A stretch of DNA of 64,000 nt from Oscillospiraceae bacterium. Its GTDB lineage: Bacteria; Bacillota; Clostridia; Oscillospirales; Oscillospiraceae. The DNA lies in contig SVLJ01000001.1 of assembly GCA_015067995.1 (NCBI GenBank), positions 152,298 through 216,297 of the forward strand. The letters are read 5' to 3'. The position numbers were made by a program, and so were the translations under genes. The notes below the pieces were generated by a model that saw nothing but the letters and a program-made list of their open reading frames with translations, was not told where the DNA came from and did not search any database. Shown in pieces: positions 50,355 to 58,494 of this stretch (position 1 is the stretch's first letter; each line of letters starts with the position of its first letter).

Positions 50355-51262
50355 GAATCTTGTTTATGGGTACACCGGACTTTGCTGTGGTTTCTCTGCA
50401 GCGTCTGGTGGAGGATGGGCATAACATCTGCGGTGTCTTTACCCAGCCGGATAAGCCTCGCAATCGCAACAAAGTCACCTTTTCTCCTGTGAAAGAGTAT
50501 GCTCTGTCCCAGGGAATCAGAGTATATCAGCCCTTGAAAATGCGGGATGGGGAAGCTCTTAGAATCGTACAGGAGCTGGCACCGGATCTGATCGTTGTTG
50601 TAGCTTATGGCCGTCTGCTGCCTGAGGAAATTCTGAATGCACCGAAATATGGCTGCATCAACGTCCATGCATCCCTGCTGCCCAAGTATCGCGGTGCAGC
50701 ACCCATCAACTGGGCTATTTTGAACGGTGAAAAGGAGACCGGCGTGGCCATCCAGTACATGGTAAAGGAGCTGGATGCGGGGGATGTGATTCGTACCGCC
50801 GTCACCCCCATTGATCCGGAAGAAGACGCGCCGTCACTCTGGGCGCGGCTTGCTGAACTCGGTGCAGAGGCCTTGTCTGCGACGATCCCCACGCTGGAGA
50901 ACGGTACTGCTGTCCGCATCCCGCAGGATCACGCTGCTCACACCTATGCATCCATGCTCTCCCGGGAAATGTCTCCCATTGACTGGACGCGCTCCTGTGC
51001 AGAGATTCGCAATCAGGTGCGGGGACTGATTCCCTGGCCCTGCGCAACCACGCAGCTGGACGGCAATAACTTCAAGGTCTTTCGCACTGAAGTTGGGCAT
51101 ACTACAGATAAGGCTCCCGGCACGATTCTCGCCGCTGACAAGCGGGGAATTGAGGTTGCATGTGGTGATGGGAAGAGTCTTTTGATCACCGAGCTGCAGG
51201 CAGAAGGCGGAAAGCGCATGGCCGCAGCTGCATACCTGCTGGGGCATACCATTCATTTCTGA
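50351..51262 (+). CDS. fmt: Methionyl-tRNA formyltransferase
   Basis: 303-residue enzyme that formylates initiator Met-tRNA. The catalytic region NVHASLLPKYRGAAPINWAI includes the SLLPKYRG loop that binds formyl-tetrahydrofolate, with ELDAGDVI nearby; the C-terminal domain binds tRNA (PWPCATTQLDGNNFKVF). It overlaps def, whose action it opposes, so the two are produced together. A short 12-base gap leads to the YugP-like gene. Confidence 0.97.
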   Translation: MRILFMGTPDFAVVSLQRLVEDGHNICGVFTQPDKPRNRNKVTFSPVKEYALSQGIRVYQPLKMRDGEALRIVQELAPDLIVVVAYGRLLPEEILNAPKYGCINVHASLLPKYRGAAPINWAILNGEKETGVAIQYMVKELDAGDVIRTAVTPIDPEEDAPSLWARLAELGAEALSATIPTLENGTAVRIPQDHAAHTYASMLSREMSPIDWTRSCAEIRNQVRGLIPWPCATTQLDGNNFKVFRTEVGHTTDKAPGTILAADKRGIEVACGDGKSLLITELQAEGGKRMAAAAYLLGHTIHF

Positions 51263-51274
51263 GGTATCTCCCAT

Positions 51275-52021
51275 ATGGCTAACATCTATTATTCCGGTTA
51301 CGGCGCTTTTTTGGCAGACAATCTGTACTGTCTGCTGCTGATCCCGGTGCTGATTCTCTCGTTGTGGGCACAAGCCAAAGTTTCCGGCAGCTTCCGGAAA
51401 TTCAGCAATGGCTCCAATCGCCGTCGCATCACCGGTGCGCAGGCTGCCATGTCAGTTTTGCGCGCTCATGGCATCCATGACGTTGGCATTCGCAGTGTTT
51501 CTGGAAATTTGACCGACCATTATGATCCGAGGGACAACACCATCTATCTGTCTGAGAATGTTTACAACACAGCAACCATTGCTGCGGTAGGCGTTGCCGC
51601 TCACGAAGCGGGTCATGCTGTGCAGTATGCACACGGGTATTTTCCCATTCGTCTGCGCAGCGCTATTCTCCCTGTCACGCAGTTTGGCTCTCAGTTCTCG
51701 TTTGTTTTGCTGGTGGTAGGTATGCTGCTGTACAGTCAGACGCTCTTTTTTCTTGGTATCGTATTTTTCTCCATGACAACCCTGTTCCAACTGGTTACAT
51801 TGCCGGTGGAATTGAATGCCTCCCGCCGGGCGCTGGAGACCATCGAAGGAGAAGGCTTACTGGATGGGGAAGAGCTGCGCGGTGCAAAAAAGGTGTTAAC
51901 CGCAGCGGCACTGACATATGTTGCCGCACTGCTGATGTCCCTGCTGCAGCTGCTGCGCTATGTATTGATCTTTGCGTCCAGAAATGGCGGAAATCGAAGA
52001 GGAGGCTCCGGTCGTCGATGA
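51275..52021 (+). CDS. YugP-family membrane zinc metallopeptidase
   Basis: 248-residue protein with the zinc motif HEAGHAVQYAHGY near residue 110, flanked by membrane segments (YCLLLIPVLILSLWAQAKV at the N-terminus; FSFVLLVVGMLLY; ALTYVAALLMSLLQLL). It matches YugP/DUF2268-unrelated neutral zinc metallopeptidases of Bacillota. Substrates are unknown. It overlaps rsmB by four bases. Bacillus subtilis has no such gene at this place in the block, so it is an insertion relative to that order. Confidence 0.88.
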   Translation: MANIYYSGYGAFLADNLYCLLLIPVLILSLWAQAKVSGSFRKFSNGSNRRRITGAQAAMSVLRAHGIHDVGIRSVSGNLTDHYDPRDNTIYLSENVYNTATIAAVGVAAHEAGHAVQYAHGYFPIRLRSAILPVTQFGSQFSFVLLVVGMLLYSQTLFFLGIVFFSMTTLFQLVTLPVELNASRRALETIEGEGLLDGEELRGAKKVLTAAALTYVAALLMSLLQLLRYVLIFASRNGGNRRGGSGRR

Positions 52022-53352
52022 AACCTGTTACGTCCCGAGAATGTGCTCTGCGCGTTCTGCAATCGGTAAGGAGTGCCGCAGCCTGGTCTGATGCGGCACT
52101 GAAAGCCCAGCTGGAAAGGGATCAGCTCACTGGCGCTGAGGCAGCGCTTGCCACCCGACTTGTATATGGTGTGATGCAAAACCGGATGCTTCTGGATTTC
52201 TGGATCAGCGCATACTGTACGCAGAATCCGAACCATCTGCAGACTCCTTTGCTGGATATTCTCCGCTTAGGGGTTTACCAGATTGTTTTTCTGGATAGAA
52301 TTCCCGATAGTGCCGCTGTCAATGAGTCTGTCAATCTGACACGGCAATTTGGCCGCGCACAGGCTGCCGGTCTTGTCAATGCTGTACTTCGCAAGGTAGT
52401 TCAGAACAAGCAGAATCTACCAACTCCATCTTGCAAGGATGCTGTACAGTACTTATCCATTACATTCAGCCATCCCAAATGGCTTGTAAAGCAGCTGATT
52501 TCCATTCTGGGATTTGAAGAAACAGAAGCGTTTTTGCGTACCAATAACGGCGCAGTCCCTACAATCGTTCAGTATAATCCGCTGCGTACCGACGGGGAGA
52601 ATCTGGTTTCCCGTCTGTCAGAAGAAGGGGTGAAAGCGATTCCTCATTCCTGGGTTCCAGGTTGTTTTACATTGACCGGCACCGGAAATCTGGCTGCGCT
52701 GAAAACCTTTCAAAATGGCGACTTTCTCGTGCAGGATGCCGCTGCGCATCTGGTAACTGCTGCGGCACAGCCGCTGCCCGGTATGCGTGTAATCGATGTT
52801 TGTGCCGCGCCCGGAGGCAAATCCTTTGCCGCTGCGTTTGCCATGCAGGATCAGGGTGAGATTTTCTCCTGTGATCTGCATGAAAATAAACTCAAACGAA
52901 TTCGCGAGGGTGCCCAGCGGTTGGGAATCCGCTGTATTCGCACGATTGCTGCTGATGGCCGTATCGCCAATCCGGATTGGATCGGCAGCGCCGATCTTGT
53001 TATTGTGGATGCTCCGTGCTCCGGCCTTGGTATCATTCGAAAGAAGCCGGACATCCGTTATAAAAATCCCAACGAGCTGTTTGCCCTGCCGGTGATCCAG
53101 ACAGCGATTCTGGAGAATGCTGCCGGCTATGTAAAACCCGGCGGCACTTTGGTATATTCCACCTGTACCATCCTGCCGGAGGAAAACCAGCAGATTACAG
53201 ATGCATTTCTTGCCGAACATTCTGAATTTTCCCGGGAAAGCTTTGCTCTGCCGGATGGCCGGGTGGTGGCAGACGGTCAGATCACTTTCTGGCCTCAGCG
53301 GGATGATGTGGATGGTTTTTATATCTGCCGCATGAAACGCAGGCAGAACTGA
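52018..53352 (+). CDS. rsmB: 16S rRNA (cytosine(967)-C(5))-methyltransferase
   Basis: 444-residue RsmB/Sun protein: an N-terminal NusB-like RNA-binding domain (ALRVLQSVRSAAAWSDAALK; RLVYGVMQNRMLLDFWIS) and a SAM-dependent methyltransferase with VIDVCAAPGGKSF near residue 258. The catalytic cysteines are in VDAPCSGLGIIRKKPDI and STCTILPEEN. It methylates C967 in helix 31 of 16S rRNA. Coupled to the metallopeptidase by a four-base overlap and followed by rlmN. Confidence 0.95.
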   Translation: MKPVTSRECALRVLQSVRSAAAWSDAALKAQLERDQLTGAEAALATRLVYGVMQNRMLLDFWISAYCTQNPNHLQTPLLDILRLGVYQIVFLDRIPDSAAVNESVNLTRQFGRAQAAGLVNAVLRKVVQNKQNLPTPSCKDAVQYLSITFSHPKWLVKQLISILGFEETEAFLRTNNGAVPTIVQYNPLRTDGENLVSRLSEEGVKAIPHSWVPGCFTLTGTGNLAALKTFQNGDFLVQDAAAHLVTAAAQPLPGMRVIDVCAAPGGKSFAAAFAMQDQGEIFSCDLHENKLKRIREGAQRLGIRCIRTIAADGRIANPDWIGSADLVIVDAPCSGLGIIRKKPDIRYKNPNELFALPVIQTAILENAAGYVKPGGTLVYSTCTILPEENQQITDAFLAEHSEFSRESFALPDGRVVADGQITFWPQRDDVDGFYICRMKRRQN

Positions 53353-53393
53353 GCTGACCTTTGCCATGAAGTCGGCAGCAGAAAGGATACCTT

Positions 53394-54437
53394 ATGATCG
53401 ATTTGAAATCCATGACCCTCGAAGAAATGACATCTGCTCTCCGTGAATTGGGAGAACCTGCATTTCGTGGGAAGCAGGTGTTTACCTGGCTTCATAAGGG
53501 AGCGGCATCCTTTGATGAAATGACCAATCTGTCCAAGGCGCTGCGGGAAAAGCTGAAGAAAAACTTCTTCATTACGGTTCCTAAGGTGGCCAGAAAGCAG
53601 GTATCTCAATTGGACGGTACCATCAAATACCTGTGGGAGCTGCGGGATGGGAACTGTATTGAAACTGTTCTGATGCAGTATCATCACGGCAATACCGTCT
53701 GTATTTCCTCTCAGGTTGGATGCCGTATGGGGTGTGCGTTCTGCGCTTCTACAATCGCGGGACGTGTACGAGATCTGACTCCAGCGGAGATGCTGGATCA
53801 GGTGTTGTTTACACAGGTGGATTCAGGACTTCCGGTGTCCAATATCGTTCTGATGGGCATTGGTGAGCCCATGGATAATCTGAATACGGTGCTTCGTTTT
53901 CTGGAGTTGGTTAACCATCCCGATGGCATGAATATTGGAATGCGGCACATTTCCTTGTCTACCTGCGGCGTGATTCCCGGCATCGACCGACTGGCTGATT
54001 TGGGGTTGCAGCTGACGCTGTCCGTTTCTCTTCATGCACCGGATTCTCAGACACGCAGCAAAATTATGCCGGTGAACCGCGCGTACGATGTGGAGGATCT
54101 CTTTGAGGCCTGTCATCGCTACTTCCGGAAGACCGGGCGTCGGATTTCCTTCGAATACTCAATGATCGATGGTGTCAACGATCAGGACTGGCAGGCGGAT
54201 TTGATTGCCAGGAAACTGAAGGGGATGCCTGGGCATGTGAATCTGATCCCCCTCAACGATGTCGTGGAAAGTCCATATAAACCATCCAGGCGTATCGCCG
54301 CGTTCCAGAAACGCTTGGAGTCTCATGGCATCACTGCCACGGTGCGGCGCAGTCTGGGCGGTGACATTGATGCTTCCTGTGGACAGCTGCGCCGGAAAGC
54401 CATGGAAGAACAACAGAAAGGGGAGAGGCCTTCTTGA
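53394..54437 (+). CDS. rlmN: Dual-specificity RNA methyltransferase RlmN
   Basis: 347-residue radical SAM enzyme that methylates C2 of A2503 in 23S rRNA and A37 of some tRNAs. The cluster motif CRMGCAFC is near residue 110. The two catalytic cysteines fit the family: Cys in SSQVGC's preceding TVCIS region and the Cys of DIDASCGQLR near the C-terminus. GAKGSL-like and GIGEPMDNLNTVLRF motifs are present. Its stop codon overlaps the TTG start of prpC. Confidence 0.95.
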   Translation: MIDLKSMTLEEMTSALRELGEPAFRGKQVFTWLHKGAASFDEMTNLSKALREKLKKNFFITVPKVARKQVSQLDGTIKYLWELRDGNCIETVLMQYHHGNTVCISSQVGCRMGCAFCASTIAGRVRDLTPAEMLDQVLFTQVDSGLPVSNIVLMGIGEPMDNLNTVLRFLELVNHPDGMNIGMRHISLSTCGVIPGIDRLADLGLQLTLSVSLHAPDSQTRSKIMPVNRAYDVEDLFEACHRYFRKTGRRISFEYSMIDGVNDQDWQADLIARKLKGMPGHVNLIPLNDVVESPYKPSRRIAAFQKRLESHGITATVRRSLGGDIDASCGQLRRKAMEEQQKGERPS

Positions 54438-55183
54438 AAATCTGGAAGATCACCGATACAGGTCTTGTACGCAAAGATAATCAGGATTCCTATGGCGTGA
54501 TTGAGCAGGCAGCCGGCGGATACACCATCTGTGTTGTGTGTGACGGTATGGGCGGTGCCGCAGCCGGAGCATTGGCCAGCAGCATTGCAGTAGAAACCTT
54601 TCTGCAGAGTGTGCAAAGCGTTTTGACTGCAGATGCTTCCACAGAGCAGATACAGGAAATGGCATCCTATTCTGTTACGCTTGCCAATAAAGCGATCCGA
54701 GAATATGCTTCCCGGCACGAGGACTGTCTGGGTATGGGAACCACACTGGTCTCTGCCATTGCAAAGGACGGAAATGTTATTGTGTCAAATGTGGGCGACA
54801 GCCGTGCCTACCACATTTTTAATGAAGATATTGTAAAAATTACAAAAGATCATTCTCTCGTCGAACGTATGGTGGAACGCGGTGATATCACCGAGGAAGA
54901 AGCCAGACGGCATCCCAAGCGCAATCTGATCACAAGAGCGTTGGGGCCGGATTCCAGTATTATCTGCGACAGCTACATAACTGCATTGAAGCCCGGTGAA
55001 TATATCCTGCTGTGTACAGATGGCCTGGTTGATACTGTGACCGATCAGGAAATCCTATTTGAACTTGTTCACAGTGGTCCGATGGAAACCTGTCTGCAGA
55101 GACTTCTGACCATTGCCAAAGCAAACGGTGCACCGGATAATATTACAGCTGTATTGCTATATGAAGAGAAAGGAGGGGCATAA
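54434..55183 (+). CDS. prpC: PP2C-family protein phosphatase
   Basis: 249-residue metal-dependent Ser/Thr phosphatase: DTGLVRKDNQDSYGV, VVCDGMGGAAAG with the metal-binding Asp, NVGDSRAYH, and the late DNITAVLL. It reverses phosphorylation by the kinase next door and, in Bacillus, acts on PrkC and its targets. The start is TTG 54434 overlapping the rlmN stop, with GGGGAGAGG upstream. Adjacent to prkC with no gap. Confidence 0.94.
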   Translation: MKIWKITDTGLVRKDNQDSYGVIEQAAGGYTICVVCDGMGGAAAGALASSIAVETFLQSVQSVLTADASTEQIQEMASYSVTLANKAIREYASRHEDCLGMGTTLVSAIAKDGNVIVSNVGDSRAYHIFNEDIVKITKDHSLVERMVERGDITEEEARRHPKRNLITRALGPDSSIICDSYITALKPGEYILLCTDGLVDTVTDQEILFELVHSGPMETCLQRLLTIAKANGAPDNITAVLLYEEKGGA

Positions 55184-57166
55184 ATGGATCCGTATATTGG
55201 AAAAACCTTAGGAAACCGCTATGAGATTCTCGAGCGTATTGGTACCGGTGGCATGGCCATGGTATACAAGGCAAAATGTCATTATCTGAATCGTTTGGTA
55301 GCGGTTAAAATTCTGAAGACCGATCTTGCGCAGGACGCTGATTTCCGGCGCCGTTTCAACACGGAGTCGCAGGCGGTAGCGCTGCTTTCTCATCCCAATA
55401 TTGTTTCTGTTTACGATGTTTCCAAAGGCGGCGATGTTGAGTACATTGTCATGGAACTGATGGATGGCATCACCCTCAAGCAGTATATGGAAAAGCGAGG
55501 TCAGCTCAGCTGGCGCGAATCCCTCCACTTCATCACTCAGATTATGCGCGCGCTGCAGCACGCGCACAGCCGCGGTGTTGTCCATCGCGACATCAAGCCG
55601 CAAAATATGATGGTTCTGCGTGACGGAAGTCTGAAAGTAACTGATTTTGGAATTGCCTGTCTCGGAAATTCTGCGCAAACGCTGACACAGGAGGCTTTGG
55701 GTTCCGTTCACTATATTTCTCCGGAGCAAGCCCGTGGTGAGCGCAGCAGTGCGCGCTCTGATATTTACTCCGCAGGTGTCGTTCTCTATGAGATGCTGAC
55801 AAGTCGTCTGCCTTTTGAGGGCGATTCTGCCGTCTCTGTAGCGATCCAGCATCTCAGTTCTATCCCTCTGGCACCCCGTGATATCAATGAGGATATTCCA
55901 GAGCAGTTGGAACTGATTTGTATGAAGGCAATGTCCGCCGATGCTGAACGCCGTTATGCCTCTGCAGAAGAAATGATCGCCGATCTGGAGTTTTTCCGCA
56001 AAAATCCCGGTGTGACGCTGAATTTCGATAAGGAAGACCTCCATCCTGAGGAAGAGGATGAGCCAACGCGTCCGATCTCTGCCGCCGGAAAGCAGCCTGT
56101 GCATCAGAAGAATTCCGCAGGAGATGAAGAAGAACCGAAGAGAGATGACAGTGCGGAAGACGAAGAGGACTATGATGAGGATGAGGATGACTATCCACGC
56201 ATCAACCCCATCTGGGGGCGTATTCTGTTGATGCTTGCTGGTATCGCCACCGGCCTGGTTGCACTCGCACTGCTGCTCAAATTTGTGTTCAGCTCTTTTG
56301 GCGCATATGTTACAGAAACCCCCATCTACACAGTGCCGGCTGTAGTCGGCTACACCGTGGAACAGGCACAGAAGCTCCCGACCGTTCAGAACGTTTTTGA
56401 GATCAAGATTGAGGAAAAGCTCTTTGATGATACCATTCCTGCCGGCGTGATTATGCAGCAAGATCCCTCTCAGGGTACAGAAAAAAAGAGCGGTCTTATC
56501 ATCAATGTAGTCGTCAGTAAGGGTCCTGCCAGCGGAGTCATGCCGTCTGTGATCGGTCAGGAAGCCCGCCAGGCCGAAAAAGTCATTTTGAAGGATATCA
56601 TTGAAGCATACGGCCTGATTCTGGAAACAGAGAGTGAGTTCTCCAGCGAATACAACAAAGGCTACGTCATGGACTCCAGACCTGCCGCCGGTACAGTTCT
56701 GAACAAGGGGGATACGATCACCTTGTTTATCAGCAAGGGACCGGAAACTACGGTGGTTCCTAATTTTGTTGGTCAGAATATTGACCGCGTTCTAACACAG
56801 CTGGTTGATCCGTGGAATCTGGGCACAAACGGCGTCATCACTTATCAGGACAGTGACAAAGAAGCTGGTATTATTCTTGACCAAAGCATTCCCGATCTGG
56901 AAGTGGTGGATGTTGGAACAGATATTGATTTTATTGTCAGCACCGGTATTCTCCCGGAATTCGAGATGGAAATCGGTATTCCTCTGCCCACAGACCGTGC
57001 AACGGTTATGTTGCGGGTAGAGGTTGCGGGCAGACCTGTATACGACCAGATTACAGACTGCAGCCAAGGCTCCATTCTGGTTACTTTGAAGGGACTGGGA
57101 ATGCAGGATGTCTCTTATTATTGGGACGGCATTCTGCAGGCTACCTTCCCGCAGCAGTTTGAATGA
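55184..57166 (+). CDS. prkC: Ser/Thr protein kinase with PASTA repeats
   Basis: 660-residue membrane kinase. Cytosolic kinase domain 1-270: GTGGMAMVYKAKC (Gly-rich loop), VAVKIL, VHRDIKPQNMM near 134, and DFGIAC. An acidic linker (EEDEEDYDEDEDDYPR) and one membrane segment near 346-368 lead to three extracellular PASTA domains (about 375-580) that sense muropeptides or lipid II, and a further C-terminal domain. In Bacillus PrkC makes spores germinate in response to peptidoglycan. It begins at the base after the prpC stop and overlaps rsgA by four bases. Confidence 0.96.
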   Translation: MDPYIGKTLGNRYEILERIGTGGMAMVYKAKCHYLNRLVAVKILKTDLAQDADFRRRFNTESQAVALLSHPNIVSVYDVSKGGDVEYIVMELMDGITLKQYMEKRGQLSWRESLHFITQIMRALQHAHSRGVVHRDIKPQNMMVLRDGSLKVTDFGIACLGNSAQTLTQEALGSVHYISPEQARGERSSARSDIYSAGVVLYEMLTSRLPFEGDSAVSVAIQHLSSIPLAPRDINEDIPEQLELICMKAMSADAERRYASAEEMIADLEFFRKNPGVTLNFDKEDLHPEEEDEPTRPISAAGKQPVHQKNSAGDEEEPKRDDSAEDEEDYDEDEDDYPRINPIWGRILLMLAGIATGLVALALLLKFVFSSFGAYVTETPIYTVPAVVGYTVEQAQKLPTVQNVFEIKIEEKLFDDTIPAGVIMQQDPSQGTEKKSGLIINVVVSKGPASGVMPSVIGQEARQAEKVILKDIIEAYGLILETESEFSSEYNKGYVMDSRPAAGTVLNKGDTITLFISKGPETTVVPNFVGQNIDRVLTQLVDPWNLGTNGVITYQDSDKEAGIILDQSIPDLEVVDVGTDIDFIVSTGILPEFEMEIGIPLPTDRATVMLRVEVAGRPVYDQITDCSQGSILVTLKGLGMQDVSYYWDGILQATFPQQFE

Positions 57167-58056
57167 TGCAGGGAAGAATCATGAAAGCCCTGAGCGGCTT
57201 CTATTATGTGGACTGCGACGGCACCTTGGTTACCTGCCGTGCGCGGGGGAAGTTTCGCAAGGACGGTATTTCTCCCCTTGTAGGCGATCTGGTTGAAATT
57301 CGCGAAATTAGCTCGGATGATGGATATGTGGAAAAAATTCTGCCGAGAAAAAATTTCTTTGATCGTCCTGCGGTGGCCAATATCGATCAGTTGGTGATCA
57401 TAGCATCCGGCGCAATTCCGAAAACAGAACCCTTCCTGATTGATCGCATCGCATCACTGGCTACGCTGAAAGGCTGCGAGGTCCTCGTTGTGTTGAACAA
57501 GAGCGATTTAAGCCGCGCTGATGAGCTCTACGATATCTATACAACTTCCAACATCAAAACTCTGCGCGTCAGCGCTGCTAGCGGAGAAGGAATGGATGAC
57601 CTGAAGCGCCTTATAACCGGAAAGGTTTCTGCCTTTACAGGAAACTCAGGAGTAGGGAAATCCAGTATACTAAACACACTGGACTCCCGTTTTGACCTAA
57701 AAACAGGTGAGATCAGTCTGGCGCTGGGACGTGGGCGGCACACCACTCGTCACGTAGAGCTGTTTCGTTTGGACTGCGGTGCAGAGGTGATGGATTCTCC
57801 CGGTTTTTCCTCTTTTGAAACGGAGGAACTGAATCTGGAGCTGAAGCATCGGCTACCGGAAACTTTTCCTGAATTCCTTCCTTACCTGGACAACTGTCAG
57901 TTTGTCGGCTGCAGTCATACAAAAGAAAAAGGCTGCGCCGTTCTTGATGCACTCAGGAAAGGAAAAATTCATCCAAGCCGTCACCAGAGCTATCTGCGTC
58001 TGTTTGAAGAACTGAAGCCGCTTCAGGAATGGGAAATCAAAAACCGAAAAAAGTGA
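57163..58056 (+). CDS. rsgA: Ribosome small subunit-dependent GTPase A
   Basis: 297-residue circularly permuted GTPase for late 30S maturation. An N-terminal OB fold (GRIMKALSGFYYVDCDG) is followed by the G domain in permuted order: VVLNKSDLS (G4), GNSGVGKSSILN (G1 near 165), GRHTT and MDSPGFSS (G3); a C-terminal zinc site is in CQFVGCSHTKEKGC. The start at 57163 aligns MMQGRIMKALSGFYYV with Bacillus MPEGKIIKALSGFYYV; ATG 57181 has a nearby AGGGA and is the alternative. It overlaps prkC by four bases. Confidence 0.95.
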   Translation: MMQGRIMKALSGFYYVDCDGTLVTCRARGKFRKDGISPLVGDLVEIREISSDDGYVEKILPRKNFFDRPAVANIDQLVIIASGAIPKTEPFLIDRIASLATLKGCEVLVVLNKSDLSRADELYDIYTTSNIKTLRVSAASGEGMDDLKRLITGKVSAFTGNSGVGKSSILNTLDSRFDLKTGEISLALGRGRHTTRHVELFRLDCGAEVMDSPGFSSFETEELNLELKHRLPETFPEFLPYLDNCQFVGCSHTKEKGCAVLDALRKGKIHPSRHQSYLRLFEELKPLQEWEIKNRKK

Positions 58057-58058
58057 TC

Positions 58059-58092
58059 AGAAAACCGTCGGCATGGCCGGCGGTTTTCTGGT
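58059..58092 (+). terminator. Terminator of rsgA
   Basis: A 14-bp stem AGAAAACCGTCGGC / GCCGGCGGTTTTCT (one G-U) around ATG, starting two bases after the rsgA stop. A T-rich GGTTTCC follows. Confidence 0.72.
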
Positions 58093-58136
58093 TTCCAGAC
58101 AAGCATCCTGTGTATATACTGTACCAAGGAAAGGGT

Positions 58137-58298
58137 GTGACGTCTGTGTTTGGAAGAGGCGGAAATCGAATTTTAGGAATTTTTGCGGTAGCGCTGGGGG
58201 TAGGGATTCTGATTTCAGCCATTTTTCCGGTAGGTGCACTGTTGTTTCTCGTGGCATTTCTGCTGATTGGCTGCGGATGTGCCTGCTGCAGATTCTGA
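58137..58298 (+). CDS. Small hydrophobic protein, function unknown
   Basis: About 53 residues: a short polar N-terminus (TSVFGRGGNRI) followed by one long or two adjacent membrane segments (LGIFAVALGVGILISAIF; GALLFLVAFLLIG) and a Cys-rich tail (CGCACCRF). The start is uncertain: GTG 58137 has AAGGAA about five bases upstream, GTG 58146 is the next. It lies between rsgA and spoVM, where Bacillus has rpe and thiN. It could be a sporulation membrane protein by position; there is no recognised family. A weak TTTCCA-17-TATACT promoter (58092-58120) may serve it and spoVM. Confidence 0.55.
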   Translation: MTSVFGRGGNRILGIFAVALGVGILISAIFPVGALLFLVAFLLIGCGCACCRF

Positions 58299-58318
58299 TG
58301 ATGGAAAGGAGTTTTGTT

Positions 58319-58393
58319 ATGCAGATTGTAATCTGGAAATCTCCGAAGGCTTTGCGTGGCCTTTTGCGTCGACTCTTTAAAATTAAAAATTGA
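58319..58393 (+). CDS. spoVM: Stage V sporulation protein M (SpoVM)
   Basis: A 24-residue reading frame, MQIVIWKSPKALRGLLRRLF plus KIKN, with AAAGGAG seven bases before the ATG. It matches the Bacillus SpoVM pattern: Lys7, Pro9, Lys10, Leu12, Gly14, Arg17 and the amphipathic basic helix fit MKFYTIKLPKFLGGIVRAML. SpoVM inserts in the convex outer forespore membrane and anchors SpoIVA, the coat basement ATPase. Its place after rsgA is the Bacillus position, and sipL and spoIVA follow. It is easily missed because of its size. Family assignment is by pattern, not by a search. Confidence 0.82.
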   Translation: MQIVIWKSPKALRGLLRRLFKIKN

Positions 58394-58404
58394 TACTGCA
58401 CACA

Positions 58405-58447
58405 GCCGGTTATGTCTTACTTCAGTCATAATCGGCAACTTTTTTTC
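58405..58447 (+). terminator. Terminator of spoVM
   Basis: A 10-bp stem GCCGGTTATG / CATAATCGGC (one G-U) followed by AACTTTTTTT, ending 48 bases before sipL. Confidence 0.78.
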
Positions 58448-58494
58448 ATATGGTAGGACAGGTGATGTTTCATAGGAAAGGATGATGATAATAG

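Noticed and set aside
58426..58454. Sigma-E-like promoter TCATAAT-14-CATATGGT before sipL
   Set aside because: The -35 fits well (six of seven) but the -10 matches only five of eight and the element overlaps the spoVM terminator; too weak to list as a feature.
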